Assembly: GCF_003814875.1 (NCBI RefSeq)
Contig: NZ_RKQF01000001.1
Span: forward strand, 62,001 to 126,000
Length of the DNA: 64,000 bases
Direction of reading: 5' to 3'
Source of the DNA: Streptomyces sp. Ag109_O5-1
GTDB taxonomy: Bacteria; Actinomycetota; Actinomycetes; Streptomycetales; Streptomycetaceae
Part shown: piece after piece, positions 41,767 to 50,301 of the stretch
Numbering within the stretch: the first letter of the stretch is position 1
Layout: every line of letters starts with the position of its first letter
The notes under the pieces: generated by a model
What the model saw: only the letters and a program-made list of their open reading frames with translations
What the model was told of the DNA's origin: nothing
Database searches by the model: none
Position numbers and translations under genes: made by a program

Positions 41767-43769
41767 CCCGACGTCCTCGCGCTGGTGTGGTGCCAGGACC
41801 GCTTGACCACTGTCTCTCCGTTCGCCCGTGCCTCGATACGGCTGTCCATGACGAAGTCCGCCGCCGAGGCGCGCAGCTCCGTACGCGCCATGATCTCAGC
41901 GTCGAAGTCGTCGCCGCGCCGCAGCCGGATCCGCCACTCCGACACGGCGCTCGCGGACAGCGGGGCGTCACCGCGGACACGGTACGTCTCCCGTGCGCTC
42001 TCCTCGTAGCGGAGCCCGTCCGGGTACGTCCGTGATCCCCCGTAGTTGGGGTCGACCTCCAGGGTCCACTCCCCCGCCGCGACGTCGTGGGTGACCAGCC
42101 GTTCGGGCCGGGGCTCGGCGGGCCGGTCGTAGGTGACCGGCAGGGGTGGCGCCTGCTCCGGCTCCTCGAAGAGGATCGGTGGCTCCTCGCCGGCCGCCCG
42201 CACGGGCAGGACTACGGCGCTGTCCGCGGGTACTACGCGCAGCTCCCCGCGCTCGCCGTGCGGCCACACCCACGGCCAGTAGGCGTCGGAGACGGCGACC
42301 CGGACGCGGTGGCCGGGCGGGAAGGCGTAGCCGATGCCGGTGAGTTCGACCTCGACGTCCTCGTACGTCCCCGGGGTCCACTCCACGGCCTGGTCCCGGC
42401 CGTGTCTGCTCAGCAGGTTGAGCACACCACGGGTGACGAGTGTCGAGGCTCCGTCGGGAGCGACGTCGCACAGCCGGACGATCACGTTGGCCCGTGCGGT
42501 GGCGCTGTCCAGGCGCAGGCGGACTCGGGGCCGGCCGAGGATCTCGACGCGCCCGGTGAGCGGCTCGGAGTCGAAGCAGACCGAGCGGCCGTCCTCCTCG
42601 CGCTGGTCGGGCGGCAGATCGCTCGCGTTGCCGAACGGGAAGAAGCGGCCGGCGTCGAGGCCGGTGTGGAGCGGGGAGCGGACCAGGACCGACTCGCTCC
42701 CGGCTGCCAGGGCGCGCTCGCTCCAGGTCACCTTCGGGGAGGGCCAGTTGTCGTCGCCGACCCAGCGGCCGGGCATCACGTCGTACGAAGTGGCGGGCGG
42801 CACCGGGTCGTTGATCCAGGCGCGCAGCAGCGGTTCGCGCATCACTCCCGTGTCGGTGTCCTTGAGGTGCTGGTCCCACCAGCGCAGGGTCTCCTGGAGG
42901 AAGCCGATCGCCGGGCCGGGCGGCAGCCCCCGGTCCGGGTACTGGTGCGACCAGGGGCCGATCAGTCCGCGCACCCGGTCGGCCGGGAGGTGCTCGACGA
43001 GACGGAGGACGGTGTCCCGGTACGGGTCGTTCCAGCCGCCCACCGCGAGGACGGCGGCGTCGATGGCGGTGTAGTCCTCGCAGACGCTGCCGTGCTGCCA
43101 GTAGGCGTCGCGCTGCTGGTGGTCGAGCCAGGTGTGCAGGAAGGGCACGAGGGAGTCGAGGCGCTCGCGCCACATCGGCAGCCAGCGGTCGGCGCCTACG
43201 TTCGCCGGGTCCGGCGGCCGGGAGGCGAAGGCCAGCATGGTGCCGGCCCAGGCGAGCATGTCGATGCCGAGGACCGCGCCGCCGGTGTAGTGGACGTCGT
43301 TGTCGTAGCGGTCGTCGGTGGAGCAGACGGTGACGACCGCCTTGAGCGGTTCGGGGGCGAGGGCGGCGATCTGGAGGGAGTTGAAGCCGCCCCAGGAGAT
43401 GCCGAACATGCCGACCTTGCCGGTGCACCAGGGCTGGGCGGCGAGCCAGTTGACGACGTCGACGCCGTCGGCGAGTTCCTGGGCGTCGTACTCGTCGCCG
43501 GGGGTGCCCTCGCTGTCGCCGTGGCCCCGGATGTCGACACGGACGGAGGCGTAGCCGTGTCCGGCGTACCAGGGGTGGCGCTGGGCGTCGCGGGGCGCGG
43601 TCCAGTCGCTCTTGCGGTACGGGAGGTATTCGAGCAGCGCGGGCACGGGGTCGGACTCGGCGTCCACGGGCCGCCAGATGCGGGCGTGCAGCCGGGTCCG
43701 GCCGTCCCTGGTGGGGATCCAGACGTCCTCGTGCACGACCTGGCGCTCGAACTGTTCGCGGTACTTCAC
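41763..43769 (-). CDS. CocE/NonD family hydrolase (X-Pro dipeptidyl-peptidase-like)
   Basis: The 668-residue cytosolic enzyme has an alpha/beta hydrolase core with DVWIPTRDGRTRLHARIWRP and LEYLPYRKSDWT at the start. The oxyanion Tyr is in YLPYR, the nucleophile elbow is GISWGGFNS near 122-130 (Ser125), and acid and base lie in GGWNDPYRDTV and GPWSHQYPD near 275-300. The C-terminal jelly roll (about 380-580, RPRVRLRLDSATARANVIVRLCDV) is typical of CocE/PepX. Such enzymes cleave X-Pro peptides or ester/amide bonds. The GTG start overlaps the ATPase stop. Location in a peptide-ABC operon supports action on imported peptides. Confidence 0.88.
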   Translation of the reverse strand: MKYREQFERQVVHEDVWIPTRDGRTRLHARIWRPVDAESDPVPALLEYLPYRKSDWTAPRDAQRHPWYAGHGYASVRVDIRGHGDSEGTPGDEYDAQELADGVDVVNWLAAQPWCTGKVGMFGISWGGFNSLQIAALAPEPLKAVVTVCSTDDRYDNDVHYTGGAVLGIDMLAWAGTMLAFASRPPDPANVGADRWLPMWRERLDSLVPFLHTWLDHQQRDAYWQHGSVCEDYTAIDAAVLAVGGWNDPYRDTVLRLVEHLPADRVRGLIGPWSHQYPDRGLPPGPAIGFLQETLRWWDQHLKDTDTGVMREPLLRAWINDPVPPATSYDVMPGRWVGDDNWPSPKVTWSERALAAGSESVLVRSPLHTGLDAGRFFPFGNASDLPPDQREEDGRSVCFDSEPLTGRVEILGRPRVRLRLDSATARANVIVRLCDVAPDGASTLVTRGVLNLLSRHGRDQAVEWTPGTYEDVEVELTGIGYAFPPGHRVRVAVSDAYWPWVWPHGERGELRVVPADSAVVLPVRAAGEEPPILFEEPEQAPPLPVTYDRPAEPRPERLVTHDVAAGEWTLEVDPNYGGSRTYPDGLRYEESARETYRVRGDAPLSASAVSEWRIRLRRGDDFDAEIMARTELRASAADFVMDSRIEARANGETVVKRSWHHTSARTSG

Positions 43770-45493
43770 GAAACTCCTTCGGCCACGGGGGCGTTGAGGG
43801 TTGTCCAGCGGCGGATGCGGTGGCCGTCGCCGAGGTCGTTCCAGATGCCGTCCGAGTCGGCGGCGTCCGCCCAGTCGGGGACGTCGTCGGTCAGGGGTGG
43901 TGCGTCGGGGTCGGGTTCGAGTGCGGCCGCCATCAGACGGCGGGTGTAGGGGTGGCCGGGCGCGTCGAAGACGGCCTCGGTGGGCCCTTCCTCGACCACG
44001 ACCCCGTGCCGAAGTACGACGACCCGGTCGGCGATCCCGCGCACCACGGCGAGGTCGTGGCTGATGAACAGGCAGGCCAGGTCGCGTTCCCGGCGCAGGT
44101 CGTCCAAGAGCCGCAGCACCTCGGCCTGGACGGAGACGTCCAGCGCGGTGGTGATCTCGTCGGCGATCAGGACGTCCGGCTGTCCGGCCAACGCCCTGGC
44201 GATGCCGATGCGTTGGCGCTGTCCGCCGGAGAGCTGGGCGGGCAGCCGGTCGGCGAGGGCCGGGTCGAGGCGTACATCGGCGATGAGCCGGCGGGCTTGT
44301 TCGGCGGCCTCGGCACGGCCGGTCGCGGTGCCGAAGAACCGCAGCGGGCGGCGGACCGCGTCACCGACGGAGCGGCGGGGGTTGAGGGAGGTGTCGGCGT
44401 TCTGGAAGACCAGCTGGACCCGGCGCCGCAGCGAGAGCGGTCGCCCCGGCGCCGGGCGGGCCAGGTCGCCGGCCTCGTGCGTCATGGTGCCGCCGGAGGG
44501 GGTGCGCAGTCCGGCGAGCGTCCAGGCCAGCGTGGACTTCCCACTGCCCGACTCGCCCACGAGGGCGAGGACTTCGCCCCGGCGGACGTCGAAGGAGACG
44601 CCGTGCACGGCGCGCGTACTGCCGTAGTCGATGGTCACGTCGCTCGCTGCGACCGCGACCGGCGCGCCGTCGGGGACGGCGGCCTTGGCGCGGACCGTGC
44701 GCTCCCCCGCCTCGTCGACGACCGCGAGTCCGGCGTCGTCGAGGCGCGGCACGCTCGCCAACAACCGCTTGGTGTAAGGGTCCTGGGGCGCGGCGAACAG
44801 CCGCCGCGTGGCCGCTGCCTCCACCACCCGGCCCGCCTTCAGGACGCACACCTCGTCGGCCATGTGCGCGACGACGCCGAGGTCGTGGCTCACCAGTACG
44901 GCGGCCAGGCCGAGTTCGTCGCGCAGGGCGGCGAGCAGGTCCAGGACGCTGCGCTGGGTGATGACGTCCAGGCCGGTGGTGGGTTCGTCGAGGACCAGGG
45001 CCTTGGGGCGGGCGGCGATGGCCATGGCGATGGCGACGCGCTGTTGCTGGCCGCCGGAGAGTTCGTGCGGGTAGCGGCGGGCGAGCTCGGCGGGGCGCGG
45101 CAGCCGGACCTGTTCGAGCAGGTCGACGACCGGTACCTCGCCGCCCGCCTCCTCGATCTGCCGTCCGATGCGCATGGTCGGGGTCAGCGCCTGTCCGGCG
45201 TTCTGGCCGACCATGGCGACGGTGCCGCCGCGCAGCTGCCGCAACTCCCGTGCGGGCAGGGCGAACACGTCCTGTCCGTCCACACGGACACTGCCACCGG
45301 TGATACGGGAACCGTGCCGCAGATGGCCCAGCAGGGTGGCGGCGACGGTGGACTTGCCGCTGCCGGACTCGCCGACGAGGGCGAGGGTACGGCCCGGCTC
45401 CACCTCCAGGGACACCTCGTGCACGACCGGCACCTCACGGCCGCCCGAACGGTAGGCGACGGAGAGGGAGTCGACGGAAACGACAGAGGTCAT
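43766..45493 (-). CDS. double ATPase of a peptide/nickel-type ABC importer (DppD-DppF fusion)
   Basis: The 575-residue protein joins two oligopeptide-type ATPase domains. The first has Walker A GESGSGKST at 41-49, signature LSGGQQQRVAIAMAIAARPKALVLDEPTTGLD near 150-180. The second has Walker A GESGSGKST near 312-320, signature LSGGQRQRIGIARALAGQPDVLIADEITTALD near 420-450, with a Walker B Asp-Glu in both. Fused DppDF proteins power oligopeptide or dipeptide import. Its ATG overlaps the stop of the permease upstream, and its stop overlaps the hydrolase start, so coupling is tight. Confidence 0.9.
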   Translation of the reverse strand: MTSVVSVDSLSVAYRSGGREVPVVHEVSLEVEPGRTLALVGESGSGKSTVAATLLGHLRHGSRITGGSVRVDGQDVFALPARELRQLRGGTVAMVGQNAGQALTPTMRIGRQIEEAGGEVPVVDLLEQVRLPRPAELARRYPHELSGGQQQRVAIAMAIAARPKALVLDEPTTGLDVITQRSVLDLLAALRDELGLAAVLVSHDLGVVAHMADEVCVLKAGRVVEAAATRRLFAAPQDPYTKRLLASVPRLDDAGLAVVDEAGERTVRAKAAVPDGAPVAVAASDVTIDYGSTRAVHGVSFDVRRGEVLALVGESGSGKSTLAWTLAGLRTPSGGTMTHEAGDLARPAPGRPLSLRRRVQLVFQNADTSLNPRRSVGDAVRRPLRFFGTATGRAEAAEQARRLIADVRLDPALADRLPAQLSGGQRQRIGIARALAGQPDVLIADEITTALDVSVQAEVLRLLDDLRRERDLACLFISHDLAVVRGIADRVVVLRHGVVVEEGPTEAVFDAPGHPYTRRLMAAALEPDPDAPPLTDDVPDWADAADSDGIWNDLGDGHRIRRWTTLNAPVAEGVS

Positions 45494-46392
45494 CAGGAAC
45501 CCTCCCTGATCCGGTCCACGCCCCACGCCTTGGAGAGGCCGTCGGCCGCGAGGTTGAGCCCGACCACGAGGGTGGCCAGGGCGATGATCGGCGCGAGGCT
45601 CGCCATCGGGACGACGGTGATGGCGGTGCGGTTCTCGGCGACCATCAACCCCCAGTCGGGGGTGGGCGGGTCGGCGCCGAAGCCGAGGAAGGACAGCGAG
45701 GAGATCAGCAGCACCACCCAGGAGGCACGCATCGCGAACTCCACGCACACGACGTCGGTGATGTTCGGCAGCACCTCCCGGCGCAGGATCGCCCAGGTGC
45801 TCTCGCCGCGGGCGCGGGCGGCGGTGACGTAGTCCATGGGGACGACCGCGAGGGCGGCGCCGCGTACGACGCGGACGACCTGGGGGACGTAGACGACGGC
45901 GATGGCCAGGACGATCACCGCGGGACCGGTGCCGAGGGCGGTGACGATGACCAGCAGGGCCAGGATCGACGGTACGGAGAGGATCGCGTCCAGTACGCGG
46001 CCGAGCACGTCGTCGAACCAGCCAGCGCGCAGGGCGGCCGCGCAGCCGACGACCGTACCGAGGGCGACGGTGATCAGAGTGGCGGCCACGGACACCCCGA
46101 GCGCGTACCGGCCGCCGTACAGAACCCGGGTGAGGACGTCACGGCCGTACTGGTCGGTGCCGGCCCAGTGTTCCCGGCTCGGGCCGAGCAAGGCGTGCGA
46201 GGCGTCGTTGGCGATCGGGTCGTACGAGGTGAGCAGCGGGGCGAGCAGCGCCACGAGGATGTGGACAGCGACGACGGCCAGGCCCACCAGGGCGGTGCGG
46301 GAGGAGCGCAGGCCGCGCCAGGCACGGACGGCGGCGTGCGGGGCCGCGGGGGCGGTGGCCGTGGTGGCGGGGGTGGTGCCGAGTGCGGTCAC
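45493..46392 (-). CDS. ABC permease, DppC-like
   Basis: The 299-residue inner-membrane protein has the OppC/DppC pattern: an N-terminal soluble tail, a helix AVRAWRGLRSSRTALVGLAVVAVHILVALLAPLL, periplasmic SREHWAGTDQYGRDVLTRVLYGGRYAL near residues 80-107, and the cytosolic EAA loop DYVTAARARGESTWAILRREVLPN near 195-218. It ends TLVVGLNLAADGLSKAWGVDRIRE. It pairs with the permease at 46389-47345. GTG start overlaps the previous gene's stop (GTGA). Confidence 0.9.
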   Translation of the reverse strand: MTALGTTPATTATAPAAPHAAVRAWRGLRSSRTALVGLAVVAVHILVALLAPLLTSYDPIANDASHALLGPSREHWAGTDQYGRDVLTRVLYGGRYALGVSVAATLITVALGTVVGCAAALRAGWFDDVLGRVLDAILSVPSILALLVIVTALGTGPAVIVLAIAVVYVPQVVRVVRGAALAVVPMDYVTAARARGESTWAILRREVLPNITDVVCVEFAMRASWVVLLISSLSFLGFGADPPTPDWGLMVAENRTAITVVPMASLAPIIALATLVVGLNLAADGLSKAWGVDRIREGS

Positions 46393-47345
46393 CGGGTCCT
46401 CCCTCGGGTGCGGAGCCTGGGGTTGAGGGCCATGGCGCCGAGGTCGGCGGCGAGGTTGCAGACGACGTAGATCACGGCGCTGACGAGGGCGATGGCCTGG
46501 ATGACGGGCAGGTCGCGGTTCTGCACGGAGGACAGCATCAGCTTTCCGATACCGGGGTAGTTGAAGACGTTCTCGACGACCGCGACCCCGCCCGCGAGCC
46601 AGGCGACGTTGAGGGCGATCACGTGCAGGGTGGGCAACAGTGCGCTGGGCAGTGCGTGCCGGGTGACGATCCGCCAGGTGGAAAGGCCTTTGAGACGGGC
46701 GGTGGTGACGTACTCGCCTGCCATCACGTCGATGACGGAGGTACGGGCCATCCGCACGATGTAGGCGGCCATCACCACGGCGAGCGCGAGCGCGGGCAGC
46801 CATACGGCGGGCAGGAGTTGGCCGACGCTCGCCTCGGGGCCGTAGAGGACGACGGCGGGGAACCAGGGCAGCGCGACCGAGAAGCACAGCACCAGGACGG
46901 TGGCGACCACGAACTCGGGGACGCTCATGCCGACGAGGCTGACGGTGGAGATGAGGTGGTCGGGCCAGCGGTCCCGGTACAGACCGGCGAGGACGCCGAG
47001 GAGGAGGGACCCGGTCACCGCGAACAGCACGGTGACGACGGCGATGAGCGCGGAGTTGCCGAGGTACAGGGCGACTTGGCCGCCGACGCCCTTGCCGGAG
47101 ACGAGGGAGGTGCCGAAGTCGCCGTGCAGGGCGCCCTTGATCCAGTCGACGTAGCGTTCCCAGGCGGGCCGGTCGAGACCGAGCTGCTCGCGCAGGGCGG
47201 CAACGGCGTCGGGAGTGGCGTCCTTGCCGAGGATCTGGGTGGCCACGTCGCCGGGCAGGGCCTGTACGGCGAGGAAGACGAGTACGGAGGAGAGGAACAG
47301 GGTGCCGACGGCCGAGGCCAGCCGGCGCAGGGTGAACGACAGCAT
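46389..47345 (-). CDS. ABC permease, DppB-like
   Basis: The 318-residue permease has the DppB/OppB opening TLRRLASAVGTLFLSSVLVFLAVQALPGDVATQILG and LREQLGLDRPAWERYVDWIKGALHGDFGTSLVSG in the periplasmic loop. The EAA loop EYVTTARLKGLSTWRIVTRHALPSAL is near 209-234, and it ends LVSAVIYVVCNLAADLGAMALNPRLR. Six helices are predicted. It starts two bases after the lipoprotein stop, and its stop overlaps the next start. Confidence 0.9.
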   Translation of the reverse strand: MLSFTLRRLASAVGTLFLSSVLVFLAVQALPGDVATQILGKDATPDAVAALREQLGLDRPAWERYVDWIKGALHGDFGTSLVSGKGVGGQVALYLGNSALIAVVTVLFAVTGSLLLGVLAGLYRDRWPDHLISTVSLVGMSVPEFVVATVLVLCFSVALPWFPAVVLYGPEASVGQLLPAVWLPALALAVVMAAYIVRMARTSVIDVMAGEYVTTARLKGLSTWRIVTRHALPSALLPTLHVIALNVAWLAGGVAVVENVFNYPGIGKLMLSSVQNRDLPVIQAIALVSAVIYVVCNLAADLGAMALNPRLRTRGRTR

Positions 47346-47347
47346 GC

Positions 47348-48931
47348 TCAGGCCCCCTTCACACCGATGTTGAGGTAGTCGAACTCGAAGCCGTGCTCGG
47401 CGTAGCCGCGGACCTTCCGGGAGATGCCGACGAGCCGGTCGGCGAACATCGGGGTCATCGCCCCGCCCCGCTCGATCACCAACGTCTGCGCCTCGCCGTA
47501 CAGTTCACGGCGTCTCGTGTCGTCGGTCTCGGCGCGGGCCCGGTCCAGGACGGCGTCGAACTCCTTGTCCGACCAGGCGGTCTCGTTGTAGGAGGAGCCG
47601 CTGCGGAAGATCTGGGTGAAGAGCTGGTCGACGGGCCGCCCGGTGAACCAGTAGGTGGCCATCAGGGGCTTCTTCATCCAGATCTGCGTGTAGTACGAGT
47701 CCGCGGCGGCCGTCTTCACCTTGATCCGGATACCGGCCCGCTTGGCGGAGTCCTGGTAGGCGAGGGCCATCGGCGTGAACAGCGGGTCGTACGACGAGGT
47801 GTAGAGGTCGATGCCCAGCCCCTCGTGTCCGGCCTGCTTGAGGAGGTGGCGGGCCTTCTCGGGGTCGTGCGCGGGGTGGGCGGCGTTGTGGGCGGGGTCG
47901 CTGGGCGGCACGGGGTTGTCCCAGCCGGCGGTGCCCGCGCCCTGGAGCGCCACCTTCACGACGTGCTCAGGATCGTAGGCGAGCTTCATCGCCTGCCGGA
48001 CTCGGACGTCCGTGAAGGGCTTCTCGGTGGTGAGCATCGGCAGCACGTACCACTGCGCGTCCTTCACCCGTGCGACGGTGGCCCGGTCGGAGGCGGCGAC
48101 CACCCGGGCGGTGGCGAAGTCGAGGTTGGTCTGGGAGAGGAGGTCCACCTGTCCGGCGAGCAGGGCGCCCGAGCGGGCGGACATGTCGGCGACCGAGTAG
48201 AAGGCGATGGCGTCGAGGACCGGGCGGCCGGCCCAGTGGTCCTTGTTCGCGGTGACCCGGCCGGGGCCCGCCGGGGCGAAGGACTCCAGCTTGAACGGGC
48301 CGGTGCCGATGCCAGTGCGGCCGATGCCCTTCGCACTGCCGTCGGGGATGACGTAGCAGTTGTAGTGCGTGAGGAGGCTGGGGAACTCGGCGTTCGGGGT
48401 CTTCAGGGGGACGACGAGGGTGTGGGCGTCCGGGGTACGGAGCGTGCCCGGGTCGACGAGCGGGGCGAGGACGGCGGCCTGGGGTGAGGCGGTCGCCTTG
48501 TCGAGGATGTGCCGGAGCGTGTAGGCGGCGTCGGCGGAGGTGAAGGCGCGTCCGTCGTGGAAGGTGACGCCCTTGCGGAGCCGGAAGGTCCAGGTACGGG
48601 CCTTGGCATCGGACTCCCAAGACTCGGCGAGGTCGGGGGCGAGTTCACCGTCCGCGCCGACACGGACCAGCCGGTTGTAGAGGGCGCCGAGGTATTCGTA
48701 TGCCGACAGGGAACTGGCCGGATCAAGGGTCTCGGCGTCGGAGGCCGGGGGCCTGGCGATGCGCAGGGTGCCGCCGGGGTCAGGGGTGCCCTTCAGGGCG
48801 GCAGCCGTCAGATCCGGGGTGGCGGCTGCCCCCGTACAGCCGGTGAGCAGCCAGGACGCGCCGAGCGAGGCTGCGCCGGCCGCGCCCGCGGCGAGTACCG
48901 AACGGCGCCCCGGGAGGTGGATGTCGGGCAT
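47348..48931 (-). CDS. peptide-type ABC solute-binding lipoprotein (family 5)
   Basis: The 527-residue protein has a twin-arginine type signal (GRRSVLAAG) ending in a lipobox LLTGC at residues 28-32, so it is a Tat-exported lipoprotein with Cys32 lipidated. The family-5 features are YEYLGALYNRLVRVGADGELAPDLAESWESDAKARTWTFRLRKGVTFHDG near 77-127 and later RVRQAMKLAYDPEHVVK. It should capture di/oligopeptides or related solutes outside the cell and deliver them to the DppB/DppC/DppDF importer encoded downstream. It is first in a six-gene overlapping operon ending in the hydrolase and TetR genes. Confidence 0.9.
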   Translation of the reverse strand: MPDIHLPGRRSVLAAGAAGAASLGASWLLTGCTGAAATPDLTAAALKGTPDPGGTLRIARPPASDAETLDPASSLSAYEYLGALYNRLVRVGADGELAPDLAESWESDAKARTWTFRLRKGVTFHDGRAFTSADAAYTLRHILDKATASPQAAVLAPLVDPGTLRTPDAHTLVVPLKTPNAEFPSLLTHYNCYVIPDGSAKGIGRTGIGTGPFKLESFAPAGPGRVTANKDHWAGRPVLDAIAFYSVADMSARSGALLAGQVDLLSQTNLDFATARVVAASDRATVARVKDAQWYVLPMLTTEKPFTDVRVRQAMKLAYDPEHVVKVALQGAGTAGWDNPVPPSDPAHNAAHPAHDPEKARHLLKQAGHEGLGIDLYTSSYDPLFTPMALAYQDSAKRAGIRIKVKTAAADSYYTQIWMKKPLMATYWFTGRPVDQLFTQIFRSGSSYNETAWSDKEFDAVLDRARAETDDTRRRELYGEAQTLVIERGGAMTPMFADRLVGISRKVRGYAEHGFEFDYLNIGVKGA

Positions 48932-48955
48932 GGACCGACCGTCTCTCTCGCTATT

Positions 48956-48989
48956 CGTTCAGCGGAACGATTGAGTGAAGTTCGTGAAC
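48956..48989. promoter_or_regulatory. candidate operators of the peptide-ABC operon
   Basis: CGTTCAGCGGAACG (48956-48969) and GTTCGTGAAC (48980-48989) are two GTTC...GAAC inverted repeats 25-58 bases upstream of the lipoprotein start. They are likely targets of the operon's own TetR regulator. The rest of 48932-49146 has no gene. Confidence 0.5.
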
Positions 48990-49146
48990 GATAACCAGAC
49001 GACGCCTTCCGGCCAACCCTTCGGACGCGGAAATTAACGTCGGAAATGGATCGGTAACGGGACGACGGGAGCGGGGCGCGGCTGCCACGGCAACCCGGCC
49101 ACCACGAGCACCGCAAACACCCGTTCGAGCGGTTACTGAGCCCGCT

Positions 49147-50193
49147 TCATCCCGGGAACGGTGCGGCCGCCACATCGGGCGGCAGGTTGAACGGTGTGAC
49201 CACCTGGATCGCCGAGGGCAGGGTCGGTCCGTCGTCCGGCAGGGCCTTGTGGGCGCGCATGATGGTCTGGCAGGCGCGGCGCACGTCCTGGCGCAGGTCG
49301 TGGTGGAGGACCGCGGAGATGCGGCGCTCGCGCAGCAGGCGCGTGTTGTCGTGGTCGAGGTCGTGTGCGATGAAGACCGCGCACCGCCTGCCCAGGGTGT
49401 CGAACGCATCCAGTGTGGCGAGGTTGCCGCCGCCCATGGAGTAGACGGCCACGATGTCCTCGTCGCGTTCGAGGGCCTCCAGCACGAGATCGCGCTGGGC
49501 GGCGTCCAGGCCGTCGCTGTCGGTGACCTCCACCAGGGACCGCCTGCGGTCGACGAGACGCATCGCGCTGCGGAAGCCCATCTCGCGCTCCTCCTCGCCA
49601 CGGAAGGAGCCCCGGCTGATGGTGGTGAGCACATTGCCGGGGCGGTCGCCGAGCCACTGTTCCAGGAGGTAGGCGGCGGTGGCGCCGGCGGCTCGGTTGT
49701 CGATGCCGACATACGCCAGGCGCGCGCTGTGCGGGAGGTCCGTCACCAGGGTGACGACGGGGATGCCGGCTGCGACCAGGCGTCCGACGGCGGCCGCGAT
49801 CTCCGGCACGTCGGGGGCCTTGAGGATCACGCCCTGCGAACCACGCTTGGCGATCTTGTCCAGGGTGTCGGCCAGGTCCTGGGGCGGGCAGGTCTCGCGG
49901 AAGTGGAAGCGTGAGCGCACCACGGCGGGGTGCAGGGACGCCAGTTCGGCCTCCAGCGCCTCGCGTACGGCGGTGGAGAACCGCTCCGGTGTCTGCATCA
50001 CGATGTCGATCATGAAGGTGCGACCGGCGATGCGGACCTGGGCCTGCTGGCGGTCCAGGTCCTTGATGGCCTCGTGCACCTCACGGACGGTGCTGTCCCG
50101 CACATTGCCCCGGCTGTTGAGGACGCGGTCGACCGTGGCCGTGCTCAGCCCGGACTGACGGGCGATTTCCCTGATCGTATAGGGATGGCGCAT
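49147..50193 (-). CDS. LacI family transcriptional regulator
   Basis: The 348-residue protein has the LacI DNA-binding domain YTIREIARQSGLSTATVDRVLNSRGNVRDSTVREV at residues 5-39 and a hinge, then a periplasmic-binding-protein-like core (FMIDIVMQTPERFSTAVREALEAEL, GVILKAPDVPEIAAAVGRLVAAGIPVVTLVTDLPHSARLAYVGIDNRAAG). The sequence VDRVLN instead of VSRVLN resembles regulators of inositol/sugar-acid operons that bind non-canonical sites. It is divergent from the dioxygenase gene over a 108-base gap, so it probably represses the carbohydrate genes to its right. Confidence 0.88.
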   Translation of the reverse strand: MRHPYTIREIARQSGLSTATVDRVLNSRGNVRDSTVREVHEAIKDLDRQQAQVRIAGRTFMIDIVMQTPERFSTAVREALEAELASLHPAVVRSRFHFRETCPPQDLADTLDKIAKRGSQGVILKAPDVPEIAAAVGRLVAAGIPVVTLVTDLPHSARLAYVGIDNRAAGATAAYLLEQWLGDRPGNVLTTISRGSFRGEEEREMGFRSAMRLVDRRRSLVEVTDSDGLDAAQRDLVLEALERDEDIVAVYSMGGGNLATLDAFDTLGRRCAVFIAHDLDHDNTRLLRERRISAVLHHDLRQDVRRACQTIMRAHKALPDDGPTLPSAIQVVTPFNLPPDVAAAPFPG

Positions 50194-50301
50194 GAGGAAT
50201 CCCAGGTGATGATGATGCACTTTTGATGTGCTTCTGAGGATTGAATGATGGGTTCGGGTTATCAAGACTGACAGAAAGGCAGGCACTGCGAAAGGACCGG
50301 A
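50194..50301. promoter_or_regulatory. LacI/dioxygenase divergent promoter region
   Basis: The gap contains GCAC-N7-GTGC (GCACTTTTGATGTGC, about 50217-50231) and AT-rich stretches TTTTGATGTGC and GGTTATCAAG. It probably holds both promoters and the LacI operator; exact sites are not clear. Confidence 0.45.
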
